From: Acidobacteriota bacterium
GTDB lineage: Bacteria; Acidobacteriota; Holophagae; Thermotomaculales; Thermotomaculaceae
NCBI GenBank assembly: GCA_013152385.1
Contig: JAADGL010000058.1
Location: forward strand, 1-35,351
Length of the DNA: 35,351 bases
Reading direction: 5' to 3'
The stretch's first letter is position 1; every line of letters begins with the position of its first letter. This document shows, in pieces, positions 16,034 through 25,207 of the stretch. Under the pieces are notes generated by a model. That model was not told the origin of the DNA. It worked only from the letters and a program-made list of their open reading frames with translations, and ran no database searches. The position numbers and the translations under genes were made by a program.

Positions 16034-17386
16034 ATGAAGGTAGAAAGATTTGTTTTTCGGTTTCGACTGTGGCGGGAACGGCCGGAAACAGCACTGATTT
16101 CCAGTTTTGCCGCAGCGATTTTCCTGGGCGCATTGTTATTGATGCTGCCGATTTCAACCGTTTCAGGACAATCCACGGGATTTTTAACCGCATTGTTCAC
16201 CTCAACCTCGGCCACCTGTGTCACCGGGCTGATTGTAGTGGATACCGGCACTCATTTTTCCCGTTTCGGCCAGGTTATTATCATGCTCCTGATTCAGGCG
16301 GGGGGGCTGGGAATCATGACCTTTACCGCCCTGTTCGCGTGGATCAGCCGCAGAAAAGTATCCATTCAGAGCCAACTGACACTGCGGGATACCTTTCTGG
16401 CCCGTACCGAACCGGTTTCCCTGAAACGGCTACTGTTGTTTATCCTGTCCACCACCGCGGTAATTGAAGGTGCCGGAGCAGCGGTACTCTTTTTCTCAAT
16501 GACAAATCCCGCACCCGGAGGCCGCCTGTTCAATGCGCTTTTCCATTCGGTATCCGCATTCTGCAATGCCGGGTTTTCTCTGAATTCCAACAGTGTAATG
16601 CCGTTTCACACCTCTATTCCCGTAATGTCAACCATCATGCTGCTGATTATTTTCGGCGGCATCGGATACCCGGTAATGCTGGAAATCAGAGGCCGCCTGA
16701 AAGCACCGGGACAGGCGGGGCACTGGTCTCTTCACACAAAAACGGTTATTCTCACCACCATCATTCTGATTTTCGGCGGCGCATTCTTCATCAAACTCGG
16801 TGCCCCGGATTTTTCCGTTCTCGACGCCTTATTCCAATCGGTGACCACAAGAACTGCCGGATTCAATTCGGTGGCATTCGGCCACCTGCCCCATGCCATC
16901 ATGTTTGTAATGATTGTACTGATGTTCATCGGCGGCTCCCCCGGCTCCTGCGCCGGCGGCATCAAAACCACCACTTTTTCCGGAATGATTGTGGTGTGGA
17001 AAGACTGGTTATTCGGCGCATCCAGAAAACGGTTTTTCAAACGGAAACTGTCCCGGGACACAATCCGGAAAATCAAAGCGGTAATCGGACTGGCCGCCAT
17101 CTGGATCACGCTGTCCTTTACCCTGCTTCTCTACACGGAAACACGTGTCTTTGCCATTGACCCCGCCGCATTTCAGGACATTCTCTTTGAAGTGGTGTCG
17201 GCCATGGGCACGGTCGGCCTGTCCGCCGGGGTCACCCCGCATCTTTCCACAGTGGGCCGGGTGGTAATTATTCTGGATATGTTTGTAGGCAGGGTCGGGC
17301 CGCTGGCCGTGGTTACCGCACTCCTGAACGCCGGAACCTCCCGGGCGAAAATCGGGTATCCGGAAGAAAAGATTATGATAGGATAG
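16034..17386 (+). CDS. ktrB: K+ uptake channel subunit, KtrB/TrkH family
   Basis: 450 aa integral membrane protein that carries K+ (in KtrB usually Na+-coupled) across the inner membrane. It contains the four pore-loop repeats of the superfamily, each centred on a selectivity-filter glycine: SATCVTGL, AFCNAGFSL, RTAGFNSV and MGTVGLSAG, with flanking M1/M2 helices. GGSPGSCAGGIKTTTF, the conserved hinge region, is also present. The length fits KtrB (~450) rather than the longer TrkH. The single-RCK KtrA gene follows 8 nt downstream, so the pair should be a Ktr system. No good ribosome site precedes the ATG. Confidence 0.92.
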   Translation: MKVERFVFRFRLWRERPETALISSFAAAIFLGALLLMLPISTVSGQSTGFLTALFTSTSATCVTGLIVVDTGTHFSRFGQVIIMLLIQAGGLGIMTFTALFAWISRRKVSIQSQLTLRDTFLARTEPVSLKRLLLFILSTTAVIEGAGAAVLFFSMTNPAPGGRLFNALFHSVSAFCNAGFSLNSNSVMPFHTSIPVMSTIMLLIIFGGIGYPVMLEIRGRLKAPGQAGHWSLHTKTVILTTIILIFGGAFFIKLGAPDFSVLDALFQSVTTRTAGFNSVAFGHLPHAIMFVMIVLMFIGGSPGSCAGGIKTTTFSGMIVVWKDWLFGASRKRFFKRKLSRDTIRKIKAVIGLAAIWITLSFTLLLYTETRVFAIDPAAFQDILFEVVSAMGTVGLSAGVTPHLSTVGRVVIILDMFVGRVGPLAVVTALLNAGTSRAKIGYPEEKIMIG

Positions 17387-17394
17387 GAGCTGTT

Positions 17395-18063
17395 ATGAAA
17401 TCAATTTGCATTATCGGACTGGGACAATTCGGTTCACACCTCGCGCAGTATCTTTCAAAAAACGGGGTACAGGTTGTGGCAGTGGACTTGCATCAGGATC
17501 GGGTCAATGCCATTTCCGACAAAGTAACACAGGCCTTTGTGGGAGATGTCCGGGACCGGGAAGTGCTGGAAACAATCATTCCGAAAAATGTTGACGCCGT
17601 GGTGGTGAGCATCGGAGAAAGTATCGAACCCAGTATCCTCTGTGTCCTGCACCTGTCCCAGATCGGCATTCGCAAAATCATTGTGAAAGCGGTCAACGAT
17701 GACCACGCGGAAATTCTCCGGGCCATCGGCGCCCACGAAATTGTTTTCCCGGAACGGGACATGGCGGAACGAACCGGACGGAACCTGATTCAGAAAAACA
17801 TGGCGGACATTCTTTCCCTGTCGGCGGATTACAGCATCAAAGACATTGAACCGCTGCCGGAATTTATCGGAAAAAACCTCATTGAACTGGACCTGCGAAA
17901 ACAATATCATATTTATGTGATTGCGTTGAAAAACCGGGACAATCCGGATGAAATCACAATCCTCCCTTACATTGACACCGTAATCGAATCCCACCACATC
18001 ATGACAGTGCTGGGAATGGACGAACATATCAATGCCCTTGTGGAAAGGAGTTCCACCCAATGA
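17395..18063 (+). CDS. ktrA: K+ uptake regulatory subunit KtrA (RCK domain)
   Basis: 222 aa cytosolic protein forming the gating ring under KtrB. The Rossmann RCK_N domain has GLGQFG (8-13) and an acidic residue, Asp31, at the end of strand 2, as in NAD(H)/nucleotide-binding members. A TrkA_C domain occupies about 140-215. A single RCK_N/TrkA_C unit distinguishes KtrA from the tandem TrkA of enterobacteria. Nucleotide (ATP/ADP or NADH) and, in some species, c-di-AMP binding controls such subunits. AGGAG lies before the ATG. The stop overlaps the next start as ATGA, giving translational coupling to the exported protein and lptD. Confidence 0.93.
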   Translation: MKSICIIGLGQFGSHLAQYLSKNGVQVVAVDLHQDRVNAISDKVTQAFVGDVRDREVLETIIPKNVDAVVVSIGESIEPSILCVLHLSQIGIRKIIVKAVNDDHAEILRAIGAHEIVFPERDMAERTGRNLIQKNMADILSLSADYSIKDIEPLPEFIGKNLIELDLRKQYHIYVIALKNRDNPDEITILPYIDTVIESHHIMTVLGMDEHINALVERSSTQ

Positions 18064-18653
18064 GAAAACCCGCTCCGTTTATTATCACCCTCTTTTTCCT
18101 CGCTGCATTGAATGGAACCGCCCGGGAACACCGCTATACCTACCAATTCGAACCCATCGCGACACCGCTTTCATTTGTACTGGGAAAACGGGTCATTATC
18201 TCATCCAAAGGGGTAACCGTGTCACTGGAACAGATACACAAACCGGACTTCGCCGATAAATTTGAAATCTTTCAGGCGGAACCGGACATCTATTTCTTCT
18301 ACTTCAAAATCACCATCCGAAACCGCTCCGGCCAGCCGCTGGAAGTAAACCCGATTTTCTTTTCCGCCCTTGATGACAGAAGAGAGTTCCGCAAACCCTT
18401 GAATTACGACCAGCTCTACCGGATGCTGGGGAAAATGTACCCGGAATCCGAATTCAAGGGAATTTTAGAAAAAGAACTCCTCGACTTTTGCTCTCCCATT
18501 CGAAACGGCGACGAAAAAACCGCCATTCTCATTTTCCGGAATTTCAGAGAAAAGGGGAAAAAATGCATCATCAAACTGGATGCAATGTCAATGGGAGGCC
18601 GGCCCCTTGCCTTCAGTTTTCCATACAATTTAAAGAGAACGGAGATTCGGTAA
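18060..18653 (+). CDS. exported protein of unknown function
   Basis: 197 aa. It has a clear signal peptide (about 1-21, ending ...NGTA), then a mostly beta-rich mature part without cysteine pairs or recognised catalytic motif. The stretch YFFYFKITIRNRSGQPLEVN resembles an immunoglobulin-like DUF4352-type strand pattern, but I would not assign it. It overlaps ktrA by 4 nt (ATGA) and lptD by 1 nt (TAATG), so it is made together with both. A periplasmic role linked to LptD or envelope assembly is possible but rests only on position. Confidence 0.7.
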   Translation: MRKPAPFIITLFFLAALNGTAREHRYTYQFEPIATPLSFVLGKRVIISSKGVTVSLEQIHKPDFADKFEIFQAEPDIYFFYFKITIRNRSGQPLEVNPIFFSALDDRREFRKPLNYDQLYRMLGKMYPESEFKGILEKELLDFCSPIRNGDEKTAILIFRNFREKGKKCIIKLDAMSMGGRPLAFSFPYNLKRTEIR

Positions 18654-20638
18654 TGAAAAAATTGCCGATTCTTTTCTGTTTACTCTCACTCATCAGTATC
18701 AACACCATTGCCGACACCCTGAATATGAGTGCCGATGAAGTACATTCCGACACAAAAAAAGGAATCTTTACCCTGATCGGTTCCGCGACTGTGAAATCAG
18801 AAAAAGTGACCATCCATGCCGACATGATTACAATTTACAGAAAAGAAAAACAGGTTGTCGCAAAAGGGAATGTGCATGGAAAAATGGCAAGCGGCAGTTT
18901 CAGCGGCGAAAAAATGGTTTATTCCACCCAAAAAGGGACAGCAGACATCTCAGACGGAAGCATCCTCCTGAATCAGGGCTTCATTTTCCGGGCAAAAGAA
19001 ATTCACTACCTCGGAAAAGGCCGTTATCATCTTGTGGAGGGCTCCATGACCACCTGCCCCGACTGCTGCGCAAGATGGTCATTCGATGCAAGTGAAATCA
19101 AAGTAAAAAAAGAAGGATATGCCTTTTTTGACAACCTGACCTTCCGAATCGGCAACCATCACTACATGTACCTGCCGAAATTCATCTACCCGGCAAAAAT
19201 GAAACGGACTTTCGGCCTTCTTATTCCGGAAATCGGAAATTCTTCCAGACAGGGATTTAAATACAGGCAAAGCCTGTTCATTCCCATCGGTGAATCCATG
19301 GACATGACCTATACCCTTGACTATTACTCCAAAGCCGGTACCGGAAACGGTTTTGAATACCGCCTGGCACGGCATCCCGGTGAATTCGGCCGTTTTTACC
19401 TGTACAGCATCAGCAACAATTTGAAAGGGGGAGAACGGAGCAGCTTATTCGACGGAAAATATCACGACTTTCTGCCTTCGGGTGACAAAATCCGCCTGAC
19501 CAGCTTTGAGGGAGACGATTTCAATCTGGTCCGTGATTTCACCTTCCGCCAATACGACCTTGCCATGCGGCAATACAACACGGACTTCTCATACGAAATA
19601 AACCGCCCGCATTTTCAGCTGACCCTTGCCGCCGCCAGGCGAAACATCCTGTTCACCGACGGGAAAAAAACTTTTTACAATCTTCCGGAACTCCGGTTTT
19701 CCAGCCGGGGGCTGACCCTTGCCGGACACCGCGTCCGCCTGGATGCCCGTATCGGAAACGTAAAAAATCCCAACATGGGGGATTCCGCCTTCCTCAGCAG
19801 CTTTATCCGTTCGGAAGCAAGGCGGAGCTTCTCCCTTGGAAACTTTACGGTAACAGACCGTTTCAGGGTTTCTGTTCATCAATACGGAAACAATCCCGTT
19901 TTAAATGATTTCAGTTCATATCTCGGGGAAATCAGGCTGTATTCCCCCATGCTGGAACATCACTACGGCTCATCCGTCCATCAAATCCGCTTCTTCACCG
20001 CCTTTGGCTACCACAATGCCAGCTCCGGCTTCCCTGAATTTATCAACGACAGTGAAGACTACATCACACCGGACGGCATATACGGCAGTGCCGGAGTGGA
20101 ATCCATTTTAATTTCCGGAAACAGAACCGCAATCGGCGGCATGTACATCACCCGGAACCTCTCCGGGAACATGTACCACAATCCCAACGACAGCAGCCGG
20201 GAATCCAAAACCAGCCCCATAATTGCCTACCTCCGGTTTCCGTTCTCCGACAGCATCCGTTTCAGTCTGGACGCCCGCTTTGACCCCGCCTTGAACACAC
20301 TGGACAGAATGATGTTCACAGCCAATTTTGGAGAACACATTTCCGCATCTTACCTCCGGGCATTCACATTCGGGGAAAACCAAATCCGCGACTCCCTGAT
20401 CGCCGCCATTCAGGGGCAGCTCAGTGAAAACTGGAGTGCCGCGTTCCGTGCGGATTATGACTTTACCCTCAATGATTTCCGATACAAAATGATACAGCTC
20501 CGCTACTACCGGGACTGCATCGGGATGAATATCACCTACCGGAACAACTCTTACAGCACCGTCACCACCAACGAATTCACCATCTCCCTTGTTTTGAGAA
20601 ACATCGGTGAAATGTTCAAATACCGCCTCGGGCTGTGA
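18653..20638 (+). CDS. lptD: LPS-assembly outer membrane protein LptD
   Basis: 661 aa. LptD is the outer-membrane barrel that, with LptE, inserts LPS into the outer leaflet. Signal peptide about 1-20. An N-terminal OstA/LptA-like beta-jellyroll (about 21-130, with DGSILLNQGFIFRAKEIHYL) leads into the cysteine motif TTCPDCC (133-139) and then a large barrel of alternating strands to the C-terminus. A late cysteine, in YRDCIGMNITYR, could pair with the early ones, as in E. coli where disulfides switch LptD on. It is shorter than the E. coli protein (784 aa) but within the range of other phyla. The ATG at 18653 overlaps the preceding stop (TAATG) and follows ACGGAGA; a longer opening in the same frame overlaps the previous gene. 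A CGGATT/AATCCG hairpin lies just downstream without a T run. Confidence 0.88.
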   Translation: MKKLPILFCLLSLISINTIADTLNMSADEVHSDTKKGIFTLIGSATVKSEKVTIHADMITIYRKEKQVVAKGNVHGKMASGSFSGEKMVYSTQKGTADISDGSILLNQGFIFRAKEIHYLGKGRYHLVEGSMTTCPDCCARWSFDASEIKVKKEGYAFFDNLTFRIGNHHYMYLPKFIYPAKMKRTFGLLIPEIGNSSRQGFKYRQSLFIPIGESMDMTYTLDYYSKAGTGNGFEYRLARHPGEFGRFYLYSISNNLKGGERSSLFDGKYHDFLPSGDKIRLTSFEGDDFNLVRDFTFRQYDLAMRQYNTDFSYEINRPHFQLTLAAARRNILFTDGKKTFYNLPELRFSSRGLTLAGHRVRLDARIGNVKNPNMGDSAFLSSFIRSEARRSFSLGNFTVTDRFRVSVHQYGNNPVLNDFSSYLGEIRLYSPMLEHHYGSSVHQIRFFTAFGYHNASSGFPEFINDSEDYITPDGIYGSAGVESILISGNRTAIGGMYITRNLSGNMYHNPNDSSRESKTSPIIAYLRFPFSDSIRFSLDARFDPALNTLDRMMFTANFGEHISASYLRAFTFGENQIRDSLIAAIQGQLSENWSAAFRADYDFTLNDFRYKMIQLRYYRDCIGMNITYRNNSYSTVTTNEFTISLVLRNIGEMFKYRLGL

Positions 20639-20721
20639 TAAAAAGGAACATTTCCACCCGGTTCGGATTTATCTCCCGAATCCGCATAAATTATCAGCAT
20701 GAAAATGAACAAAAGCATCCT

Positions 20722-20752
20722 TTGAAACGTAGTATACATTGTAAAGGATAAT
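20722..20752 (+). promoter_or_regulatory. weak promoter candidate for the TolC-family gene
   Basis: TTGAAA (20722-20727) and GATAAT (20747-20752) are separated by 19 nt, longer than ideal. TATACA (20733-20738) is an alternative -10 without a good -35. The 131-nt gap contains nothing else besides the small hairpin after lptD. Confidence 0.3.
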
Positions 20753-20769
20753 TTCTTTCTGGAGGGAAC

Positions 20770-22314
20770 ATGAAGAAGTTAATTGTATTGGGGATTCTGC
20801 TGGTTGCGCTGCCGCTGGCCGCGAAAAACCAACAGAAACTGACACTGGACGGTGCCATCAAACAGGCATTGAAAAACAACCTGGACATTCAAATCTCCAA
20901 AATCTCCTACGAACAGAGCCGGGCGGATATCAACGGCGCCAAAGGAATTTTCGACTTAAAATTCACCATGAACGCCGAACACAGCGATACCAGCCGTGCG
21001 CCGAGAACTGAACTGGACGCAACATCCGATAAACAGGACCTCCTCACATTCTCTGCGAAACAGCTTATCAGCACCGGCGCCACCCTGTCCCTGAATTTCA
21101 CCAACTACAAATACGAAACATCAGCAGACTACATGTTTTCCACATTAAATCCGGTTTACGGAGCCAACACCCGTTTCAGAATCGATCAGCCGATTTTCAA
21201 CGGTTTCGGCAAAAAAAACGTGGAATATCAAATCAACCTCAACCGAAAATACAGCCAACGGGCACTGGAACAACTGAAAAATACCATCCTCGGCCTTCTG
21301 ACCGATACCGAATCCGGTTACCTGGACCTCCTTTACAGCTTTCAAAACCTGAAAGTCGCCCAGGAATCCCTGAAACTTGCGAAAGAACAGTCAGAAATCA
21401 CCCGCAAAAAAGTGCAGGTCGGCACCCTTGCCCCGGTGGACCAGCTCCAGGCAGATGCCAACCTCGCCGACGCGGAACAGAAACTGGTTTCCGCGGAAAA
21501 CCTGTTACTGGCAGCTCAGGACCAGCTGAAAAAAATTCTGAACCTGAAACGGGAAAATTGGAATGTAACATTCATACCCGAAGAAGACCCCTCCTTTCAT
21601 ATTCAGCATTTTAGTCCTGAAAAATGTGTGGATACCGCACTGAAAAACAACCCGACAATCAAAATGGCAAAACTCGACACAGAAGTTTCAAAACTGACAA
21701 TGGACTTTCAGAAAAATAAGATGAAACCCACCGTAAACCTGTACGGAACCCTCTCATATGACGGAAACAACAAAGAAATTTTGAGAGACCCGGCGACAGG
21801 GGAACCCATTTACGACCAGTACGGCCGAATCCAGGTCTTCCCCGGTTCCTACCGCAACGCATTCAACGACATGACCAGCCTGAACCATCAGTCCTGGTCC
21901 GTGGGTTTCAATGTGAGTTTCCCCCTCCAGAACCGGGCGGCAAAAGCCGCTTACATGCGGGCAAAACTGGACAACAGCAGCAAAAACTTTCAATTGAAAA
22001 ATGCCGTTATTCAAGTCACCAACAGCGTCCGGGACGCACTCCGGAACCTGAACGCCAGCCTCAGAAGCATTGACGCTGCAAAAAAAACCCGTGAATTAAG
22101 GGAAAAGAATCTGGAAATCGAAAAGAAAAAATTTATCAACGGAATGTCCACCAACTTTCTGGTATCCCAACGGGAAGATGAACTGGCACAGGCAAAAATT
22201 GCCGAACTAAACGCAAAAGTCTCCTATCAGAAATCTGTCGTACTTCTGAAAAAAGCGATGGGAACACTTCTGGAAGAGCGGCACATCAGATTTGAGGAAC
22301 CGAAAAACAACTAA
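20770..22314 (+). CDS. TolC-family outer membrane efflux protein
   Basis: 514 aa. It is an outer-membrane channel protein of the OEP/TolC family that forms the exit duct of tripartite pumps or type I secretion. It has a signal peptide (about 1-18) and then the expected two similar halves of long coiled helices and short beta segments: KLTLDGAIKQALKNNLDIQI at the start of repeat 1, and SPEKCVDTALKNNPTIKMAK at repeat 2. The helical hairpins are Lys/Gln/Ala rich. A long insertion near 330-365 (ILRDPATGEPIYDQYGRIQ) lies in the beta region. GGAGGG is 5 nt before the ATG. No inner-membrane pump or adaptor is adjacent, so the substrate is unknown. Confidence 0.88.
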   Translation: MKKLIVLGILLVALPLAAKNQQKLTLDGAIKQALKNNLDIQISKISYEQSRADINGAKGIFDLKFTMNAEHSDTSRAPRTELDATSDKQDLLTFSAKQLISTGATLSLNFTNYKYETSADYMFSTLNPVYGANTRFRIDQPIFNGFGKKNVEYQINLNRKYSQRALEQLKNTILGLLTDTESGYLDLLYSFQNLKVAQESLKLAKEQSEITRKKVQVGTLAPVDQLQADANLADAEQKLVSAENLLLAAQDQLKKILNLKRENWNVTFIPEEDPSFHIQHFSPEKCVDTALKNNPTIKMAKLDTEVSKLTMDFQKNKMKPTVNLYGTLSYDGNNKEILRDPATGEPIYDQYGRIQVFPGSYRNAFNDMTSLNHQSWSVGFNVSFPLQNRAAKAAYMRAKLDNSSKNFQLKNAVIQVTNSVRDALRNLNASLRSIDAAKKTRELREKNLEIEKKKFINGMSTNFLVSQREDELAQAKIAELNAKVSYQKSVVLLKKAMGTLLEERHIRFEEPKNN

Positions 22315-22380
22315 CCCCCACAGGCGCTGTACCTCCAGCGTTTGCCATTCAGTTCGCCCGGCAGACAGGCGGACAAACCG

Positions 22381-22411
22381 AAAAGGCCGGCGGATATCCG
22401 CCGGCCTTTTT
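22381..22411. terminator. bidirectional terminator, 30-nt perfect palindrome
   Basis: A 15-bp perfect inverted repeat (22381-22410) has four As on the left and five Ts on the right. It ends the TolC-family transcript and, on the other strand, the pyrRBC transcript. The rest of the convergent gap 22315-22445 shows nothing. Confidence 0.9.
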
Positions 22412-22445
22412 CATCTGCCTGCCAAAACAGAAAAGCTGATATCCG

Positions 22446-23738
22446 CTACTGCACTTCCCCCACATCACACCGGACAACCCGTGTCCCGGAAATTGCATAT
22501 ACCGGACAGCCCTTCAGCTTCATCCCCTTAAACGGCGTATTCCTCGAACGCGACTTAAACCGCTCGGGACGTATTACGACCTCACTACCGGTGGAGAAAA
22601 CCGTAATATCGGCTTTGGCGCCGACCCGGAGGCGATCATCCTTCATTCCGATAATTTTCGCAGGATTGGTGGACATACACTCAACAATCCGCTTCAACGG
22701 CACATCATAACGGTGATACAGAACATCCAGAACAGCGGAAATCGCGGTCTCAAACCCGATAATCCCGAAAGCGCAAATATCAATCTCACAATTCTTATAT
22801 TCATGGGGATGGGGAGCGTGGTCAGTGGCGATACAGTCAATCGTCCCGTCCTTGATCCCCTCAATCATGGACAGCCTGTCCGCTTCAACCCGGACAGGGG
22901 GTTTCATAACAAAATTCGTATCAAACTGTTCCAACCGGCTGTCATTGAAAAAAAGATGATGGGGCGTTACTTCCGTGGTCACACGGTCCCCCCTCTCCTT
23001 TGCCCGGCGGATCATGTCCAGGCTGTACGCGCTGGACAGATGGGACACATGAAGCCAGCCCCGGACATAGCGGTTGAGAATAATATCGCGGGCCACAACA
23101 ATATCTTCCGCAACCGTCGGCATCCCCTTCAGGCCCAGCTTGGTGGACATAAACCCCTCATTCATCACCGCGCCCCGGGTCAACGTAACTTCTTCCGCAT
23201 GCTCCATCACCGGAATCCCGAATAACTGGCAATATTCCAGAGCCTTCTTCATCAGCTCGGCAGTGGCAACCGGACTGCCGTCGTCACTGACCGCCACAAT
23301 ACCTTCGTGAACCATTTCCCCGATTGCGGCAAGCTCCCGGCCTTCCCTGCCTTTACTCACCGCGCCGACGGGACACACCTTCGCGTAACCGGCCCGGTGC
23401 GCCTTCTCCCGAACCAGCGAGACAATGGCGGCATTATCCATACACGGATTGGTGTTCGGCATAGCGGTAACAGTGGTAAACCCGCCATTCATCGCAGCCT
23501 TACACCCGCTCTCCATCGTTTCCGCCCGTTCATTGCCCGGCTCCCGCAGATGGGCGTGAATATCCACAAACCCCGGTGCAACAATCATATTTCCGGCATC
23601 AATAACCTTATCCGCCATGCTCTCATCAAGGTTTACATCAATCTTGTCCACCCTGCCGTCCACAATCAGGATATCCAGCACTTTATCAATACCGGAATCC
23701 GGATTTATAATATGTCCGTTTTTAATGAGTAAGTTCAT
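22446..23738 (-). CDS. pyrC: dihydroorotase
   Basis: 430 aa. It catalyses the reversible cyclisation of carbamoyl-aspartate to dihydroorotate in pyrimidine synthesis. It is a class I amidohydrolase-fold enzyme: metal-binding HxH at His61/His63 in VDIHAHLREPG, VSDDGSP near 154 supplying the Asp ligand used instead of carbamylated Lys in Aquifex-type enzymes, further His in ME-H-AE and LHVSHLSS, and the catalytic TDHAPH near 300. All key residues are present, unlike the inactive pyrC' partners of some aspartate transcarbamoylases. Its start overlaps the end of pyrB by 17 nt, so the two are coupled and may form one complex, as known for Aquifex. It is the last gene of the operon. Confidence 0.95.
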   Translation of the reverse strand: MNLLIKNGHIINPDSGIDKVLDILIVDGRVDKIDVNLDESMADKVIDAGNMIVAPGFVDIHAHLREPGNERAETMESGCKAAMNGGFTTVTAMPNTNPCMDNAAIVSLVREKAHRAGYAKVCPVGAVSKGREGRELAAIGEMVHEGIVAVSDDGSPVATAELMKKALEYCQLFGIPVMEHAEEVTLTRGAVMNEGFMSTKLGLKGMPTVAEDIVVARDIILNRYVRGWLHVSHLSSAYSLDMIRRAKERGDRVTTEVTPHHLFFNDSRLEQFDTNFVMKPPVRVEADRLSMIEGIKDGTIDCIATDHAPHPHEYKNCEIDICAFGIIGFETAISAVLDVLYHRYDVPLKRIVECMSTNPAKIIGMKDDRLRVGAKADITVFSTGSEVVIRPERFKSRSRNTPFKGMKLKGCPVYAISGTRVVRCDVGEVQ

Positions 23739-24660
23739 TGATTTTCCCCCCTGCCAGCAGGTACAAAACCGCCATCCGAATCGAAATCCCGTTGCTGACC
23801 TGTTCCAGTATTACCGACCGTGCTCCGTCCGCCACCTCGGAATTAATTTCAACTCCCCGGTTAATGGGGCCGGGATGCATCACAATACTCTTCTCCTTCA
23901 ATCGCTTCAACCTTTCCCTGCTCAACCCGTACAACATATTGAACTCCTCTAAAGAAGGGAAAAAACTCTCTTTCTGCCGTTCCTTTTGAATCCGGAGCAT
24001 CATCACCACATCCGCGTCCTCAATCGCCTTGTCAAAATCCGTCTCCACCTTCACATTCAGCCCTTCAATCTCCCTTGGAATAAGCGTTGCGGGACCCGAC
24101 AGCACCACATCATTTCCCATCTTCGTCAACAGAAAAATATTGGAGCGGGTTACACGTGAATGAGCAATATCCCCGGCAATCACAATTTTCAACCCCGTCA
24201 GCGTCCCCATCTTCTCCCGAATCGTAAACGCGTCAAGCAAAGCCTGAGTAGGATGTTCGTGGGGGCCGTCCCCGGCATTGGCAACCGAAGCATCAATGTT
24301 GTCTGCGAGGAACTTTGCCGAACCGGGAGAGGAATGGCGCATCACTACAATATGAGGCTCCATGGATTCAAGCGTTTTAATGGTATCGTAAAAAGACTCT
24401 CCTTTGGTCAACGAACTGGCGGAAGCCGAAAAATTCAGAATATCCGCCCCGAGGCGTTTTTCCGCAATCTCAAAAGAAGAACGCGTCCGGGTGGAATTCT
24501 CCATAAAAAGATTCAAAATCAGTTTCCCTCTGAGAGCGGGGAACTTTTTGTTATTACCGGCACAAAGCTCTTTAAAAATCTTCGCGCCGTCAAGAATCTG
24601 CTCGATTTCAACCTTGTCCAGGGGCTCAATCCCCAGAAGATTTTTATGCTTAACAGACAT
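23722..24660 (-). CDS. pyrB: aspartate carbamoyltransferase catalytic chain
   Basis: 312 aa. It transfers the carbamoyl group from carbamoyl phosphate to aspartate. The carbamoyl phosphate-binding STRTR is at 56-60, the catalytic Lys is in SLTKGES (near 86), HPTQALLD near 136, and MHPGPINRGVEI near 265. No pyrI regulatory-chain gene is adjacent, so allosteric control by CTP/ATP through PyrI is not expected from this locus. The start lies 1 nt after the pyrR stop, with GGGAG inside the pyrR end as ribosome site. Confidence 0.96.
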   Translation of the reverse strand: MSVKHKNLLGIEPLDKVEIEQILDGAKIFKELCAGNNKKFPALRGKLILNLFMENSTRTRSSFEIAEKRLGADILNFSASASSLTKGESFYDTIKTLESMEPHIVVMRHSSPGSAKFLADNIDASVANAGDGPHEHPTQALLDAFTIREKMGTLTGLKIVIAGDIAHSRVTRSNIFLLTKMGNDVVLSGPATLIPREIEGLNVKVETDFDKAIEDADVVMMLRIQKERQKESFFPSLEEFNMLYGLSRERLKRLKEKSIVMHPGPINRGVEINSEVADGARSVILEQVSNGISIRMAVLYLLAGGKINELTH

Positions 24661-24661
24661 A

Positions 24662-25207
24662 TCACTCCCCGTCCTTCTTCAAAAGCAGAACCTCATCCTG
24701 CCCGTCCTCTTCCACCACATGCACCTGCACCATCTCATCGGAAGACGTTGGAATATTCTTCCCCACCACATCCGCCCGAATCGGCAGCTCCCGGTGTCCC
24801 CTGTCCACCAGAACGGCCAGGCGGATATACCGGGGACGGCCGAAATCCAGAATCCCTTCAATCGCTGCCCGGACCGTCCGCCCGGTGTACAGCACATCAT
24901 CCACCAGCACCACCTTCTTATTGGTAACCGGAAACGGAATCTCGGTCTCCTTCAAATACGCGTTGGCAACATTGGTAATCAAATCATCCCGGTACAGAGT
25001 AATATCCAGAAGCCCCACCGGCACCTTTGTTCCCTCCACCCCGGCAATGGTATCCGCAATCCGCCGGGCAATATGATCCCCCCGGGTCCGAATACCGACA
25101 AGGAGCAAATCTTTGCACCCTCCGGTCATCTCCAGAATTTCATGGGTCATCCGTTTAATCGTCCGCCCCATCGTTTCGGCATTCATCAAAACCTTCTCAC
25201 TTGGCAT
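24662..25207 (-). CDS. pyrR: PyrR, pyrimidine operon attenuation regulator / uracil phosphoribosyltransferase
   Basis: 181 aa. PyrR binds pyr mRNA in response to UMP/UTP and also has uracil phosphoribosyltransferase activity. The PRPP-binding loop VVLVDDVLYTGRT is intact at 99-111, and LVGIRTRG (36-43) and LDITLYRDD (67-75) match the family. It heads the order pyrR-pyrB-pyrC, the arrangement also seen in pseudomonads. Its ribosome site, GGGGGGAG, lies immediately downstream of an intrinsic terminator and inside a leader ORF that ends 8 nt into pyrR. I did not find a convincing copy of the Bacillus PyrR-binding loop in the leader, so whether PyrR acts here on RNA is open. Confidence 0.95.
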   Translation of the reverse strand: MPSEKVLMNAETMGRTIKRMTHEILEMTGGCKDLLLVGIRTRGDHIARRIADTIAGVEGTKVPVGLLDITLYRDDLITNVANAYLKETEIPFPVTNKKVVLVDDVLYTGRTVRAAIEGILDFGRPRYIRLAVLVDRGHRELPIRADVVGKNIPTSSDEMVQVHVVEEDGQDEVLLLKKDGE

